Position numbers and translations under genes: made by a program. The notes under the pieces are model-generated. The model made no database searches. It had not been told where the DNA came from and worked only from the letters and a program-made list of their open reading frames with translations. From assembly GCA_013297865.1 (NCBI GenBank), contig JAAFIP010000004.1:248001-312000 (forward strand): a stretch of DNA of 64,000 bases. Direction: 5' to 3'. Every line of letters starts with the position of its first letter. Position 1 is the stretch's first letter. Positions 61,999 through 64,000 of the stretch are shown one piece after another. Origin of the DNA: Polaromonas sp. Lineage in GTDB: Bacteria; Pseudomonadota; Gammaproteobacteria; Burkholderiales; Burkholderiaceae_C.

Positions 61999-64000
61999 AT
62001 GAGCGAAATCAGTCGTACAGCACTGTTTGGCAAACTCAACAGCCTAGGCTACAAAGCCATTGAGGGCGCCACTATTTTCTGCAAAATGCGTGGTAACCCT
62101 TATGTGGAACTAGAGCATTGGTTTGCGCAACTGCTGCAGACCCAGGATTCCGACGTGCACAAGATCGTGCAGCACTACGGGCTGGACGCATCCGTTTTGG
62201 CCAAGGACATGACTGCTGCTCTGGACCGCCTGCCGCGCGGGGCTACTGCCATCAGCGATTTCTCTCCGCATATCGAAAACGCCATTGAACGTGCCTGGAC
62301 CTATGCCACGCTGCAGTTTGGCGAGGCGCAGGTGCGTACCGGCTATCTGGTATTGGGTATGCTTAAAACCCCCAGCCTGCGCAACCCGTTGCTGGGCATT
62401 TCCAAACAGTTTGAACGGGTCAAAACAGAAGACCTGGCGGAAAATTTTGCCAAGATCTGTGATGCCTCGCCCGAGGCGCAGATGCGTGCTCAGGACGGCA
62501 CCGGCATGGGCAGCGGCACACCCGGTGAAGACAGTGGTGCCATGGCGCCCGCTGCCATGGGCAAGGGCGATGCGCTTAAGAAATTTGCAGTTGACCTGAC
62601 GGAAAAGGCCAAAAAAGGCGAGATGGATCCTGTCACAGGCCGCGATGAAGAGATCCGCCAGATTGTGGACATCCTGATGCGCCGCCGTCAGAACAACCCC
62701 TTGTTGACTGGCGAGGCGGGCGTAGGCAAAACAGCCGTGGTGGAAGGATTTGCCCAGCGCCTGGCACGCGGCGATGTGCCGCCGCAGCTCAAGAACGTCA
62801 AGCTGCTGACGCTGGACATTGGCTTGCTGCAGGCAGGGGCCAGCATGAAAGGCGAGTTTGAGCAGCGCCTGCGCCAGGTGATTGACGAAGTGCAAAGCTC
62901 ACCCACTCCCATCATTTTGTTCATTGATGAAATTCACACTCTGGTGGGCGCCGGCGGTGCAGCAGGCACGGGCGACGCAGCCAACTTGCTCAAGCCTGCA
63001 CTGGCGCGCGGCAATCTGCGCACCATCGGTGCCACCACCTGGGCTGAGTACAAAAAATACATCGAAAAAGACCCCGCGCTCACACGCCGCTTTCAGGTGG
63101 TGCAGGTGCCCGAGCCTGATGAAGTCAAGGCTATTCTCATGCTACGTGGCGTGGCCAGTGTGCTGGAGAAGCACCACCGTGTGCAACTACTCGATGAAGC
63201 CATCGAAGCAGCGGTCAAACTCTCGCACCGCTACATCCCTGCGCGCCAGCTGCCAGACAAAGCCGTGAGTCTGCTGGACACAGCCTGTGCCCGCGTTGCG
63301 GTGTCGCAGCATGCCACGCCTCCGGAAGTGGAAGACTGTCAGCGCCGCATTGAAGCACTGACCACCGAGAGCGAGATCATTGGCCGCGAAGAGTCCATTG
63401 GTATTGACGTGACCAAGCGCGCAGCCCAGGTGCAGAGCTTGCTGGCTGAGGCGAATGGCGAATTGACTAAGCTCAAAGCCCGCTGGGGCGAAGAGAAAGC
63501 CTTGGTGGATCGCCTGCTCGAAATCCGCGCCCAATTGCGCAAGGGAAGTCAACCAGTGGATGCTACAAATACTGTAGCTGCTCCCGCGACTGAACAGGGC
63601 TCTGGCGGCACAAATGATGCTGAAAAATCCGCTGAAATTGACCGCCCAGCGCTGCTGGCAGAGCTGCATACCCTGCAGGCCAAGATTACCGAGCTGCAGG
63701 GCGAATCACCGCTGATTCTGGCCTCGGTGGACGAGCAAGCCGTGGCCTCTGTGGTGGCTGACTGGACCGGCATTCCTGTAGGCCGCATGGTGAAAAACGA
63801 AGTTGAGGCCGTACTGAATCTGGCCGAAACCTTGAACCAGCGCGTTATTGGCCAAAAACATGGTCTGGAGATGATCGCCCGCCGCATCCAGACCTCACGC
63901 GCGCGCCTGGACAACCCACAAAAACCCATTGGTGTGTTCATGCTGTGCGGTACATCGGGTGTGGGCAAAACCGAAACCGCCCTGGCACTGGCTGAGGCAC
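61999..64000 (+). CDS. clpV: Type VI sheath-disassembly ATPase ClpV, cut by the window end
   Basis: The gene starts with ATG at 61999 (MSEISRTALFGKLNSLGYK) and is open to the right edge, giving 667 residues of a protein usually near 900. An N-terminal domain with ALDRLPRGATAISDFSPHI is followed by the first AAA+ module (Walker A GEAGVGKTA near residue 237, Walker B ILFIDEIHT near 307). The second Walker A, GTSGVGKTE, is near 650. ClpV recycles the contracted sheath. Residues about 520-545 (DATNTVAAPATEQGSGG and on) form an unusual Ala/Gly-rich insertion that contains a copy of the dispersed repeat. Confidence 0.95.
   Translation, partial: MSEISRTALFGKLNSLGYKAIEGATIFCKMRGNPYVELEHWFAQLLQTQDSDVHKIVQHYGLDASVLAKDMTAALDRLPRGATAISDFSPHIENAIERAWTYATLQFGEAQVRTGYLVLGMLKTPSLRNPLLGISKQFERVKTEDLAENFAKICDASPEAQMRAQDGTGMGSGTPGEDSGAMAPAAMGKGDALKKFAVDLTEKAKKGEMDPVTGRDEEIRQIVDILMRRRQNNPLLTGEAGVGKTAVVEGFAQRLARGDVPPQLKNVKLLTLDIGLLQAGASMKGEFEQRLRQVIDEVQSSPTPIILFIDEIHTLVGAGGAAGTGDAANLLKPALARGNLRTIGATTWAEYKKYIEKDPALTRRFQVVQVPEPDEVKAILMLRGVASVLEKHHRVQLLDEAIEAAVKLSHRYIPARQLPDKAVSLLDTACARVAVSQHATPPEVEDCQRRIEALTTESEIIGREESIGIDVTKRAAQVQSLLAEANGELTKLKARWGEEKALVDRLLEIRAQLRKGSQPVDATNTVAAPATEQGSGGTNDAEKSAEIDRPALLAELHTLQAKITELQGESPLILASVDEQAVASVVADWTGIPVGRMVKNEVEAVLNLAETLNQRVIGQKHGLEMIARRIQTSRARLDNPQKPIGVFMLCGTSGVGKTETALALAEA
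63561..63600. repeat. Dispersed repeat copy inside clpV
   Basis: TGTAGCTGCTCCCGCGACTG matches the complementary core of the family over 16 bases (TAGCTGCTCCCGCGA), and the left flank GCTACAAATAC is like other copies. It is in frame in the clpV middle region and encodes VAAPAT. Confidence 0.6.

Overview
The window is 64 kb of a high-GC betaproteobacterial chromosome, most likely a member of the Comamonadaceae (Burkholderiales). The evidence is the gene order lolB-ispE-tRNA(Gln)-prs-rplY, mutM-dynamin-mutY-rapZ and recN-nadK/hrcA, plus a short dispersed repeat of a kind seen in that family. This placement is inference, since no marker gene was compared.

Layout. 0-3.2 kb: the end of a SapC-like gene, a methyltransferase with a regulatory domain, and two unrecognised genes on the minus strand. 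3.26-11.98 kb: an integrated P4-like element beside a tRNA-Thr gene. It carries a tyrosine integrase with candidate arm sites at both ends, a RadC-like protein, a YefM/YoeB toxin-antitoxin pair followed by a HigA-like protein, an AlpA-type regulator, small proteins, and a large primase/helicase. Iteron-like repeats lie on both sides of the replication and cargo genes. 12-22.6 kb: housekeeping and metabolic genes on the minus strand (fbp, pepN, a HAD phosphatase, a cytochrome P450 overlapping an alpha/beta hydrolase, metY, pth), broken by a lone AT-rich gene for a LAS-type zinc peptidase.

22.7-27.9 kb: a compact three-gene unit of a class III nucleotide cyclase with TolB-like and TPR regions, a PAP2/vanadium-haloperoxidase-like enzyme with sixteen Gly-Gly-Val repeats at its N-terminus, and a subtilisin-like protease. 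None has an obvious signal peptide. I do not recognise this combination as a named system, and it is my leading candidate for new biology. 28-43.5 kb: Crp/Fnr and LuxR regulators, rplY, prs, ispE, lolB, a TPR protein, DNA repair genes (mutM, mutY, recN), a dynamin-like GTPase, rapZ, nadK, hrcA and two tRNAs.

43.9-64 kb: a type VI secretion cluster in two blocks. Block one is tssK-tssL-tssM-tagF-kinase-mltA. Block two is a sigma-like regulator, an unknown protein, hcp, tagJ, tssE, tssF, tssG and clpV, which runs off the end of the window. tssA, tssB, tssC and vgrG are not in the window.

Across the chromosomal part a short repeat (core AATATCGCGGGAGCAGCTA and its complement) occurs about nine times. 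Several copies lie in frame inside pepN, the P450 gene, the hydrolase gene, ispE and clpV, where they supply protein sequence.
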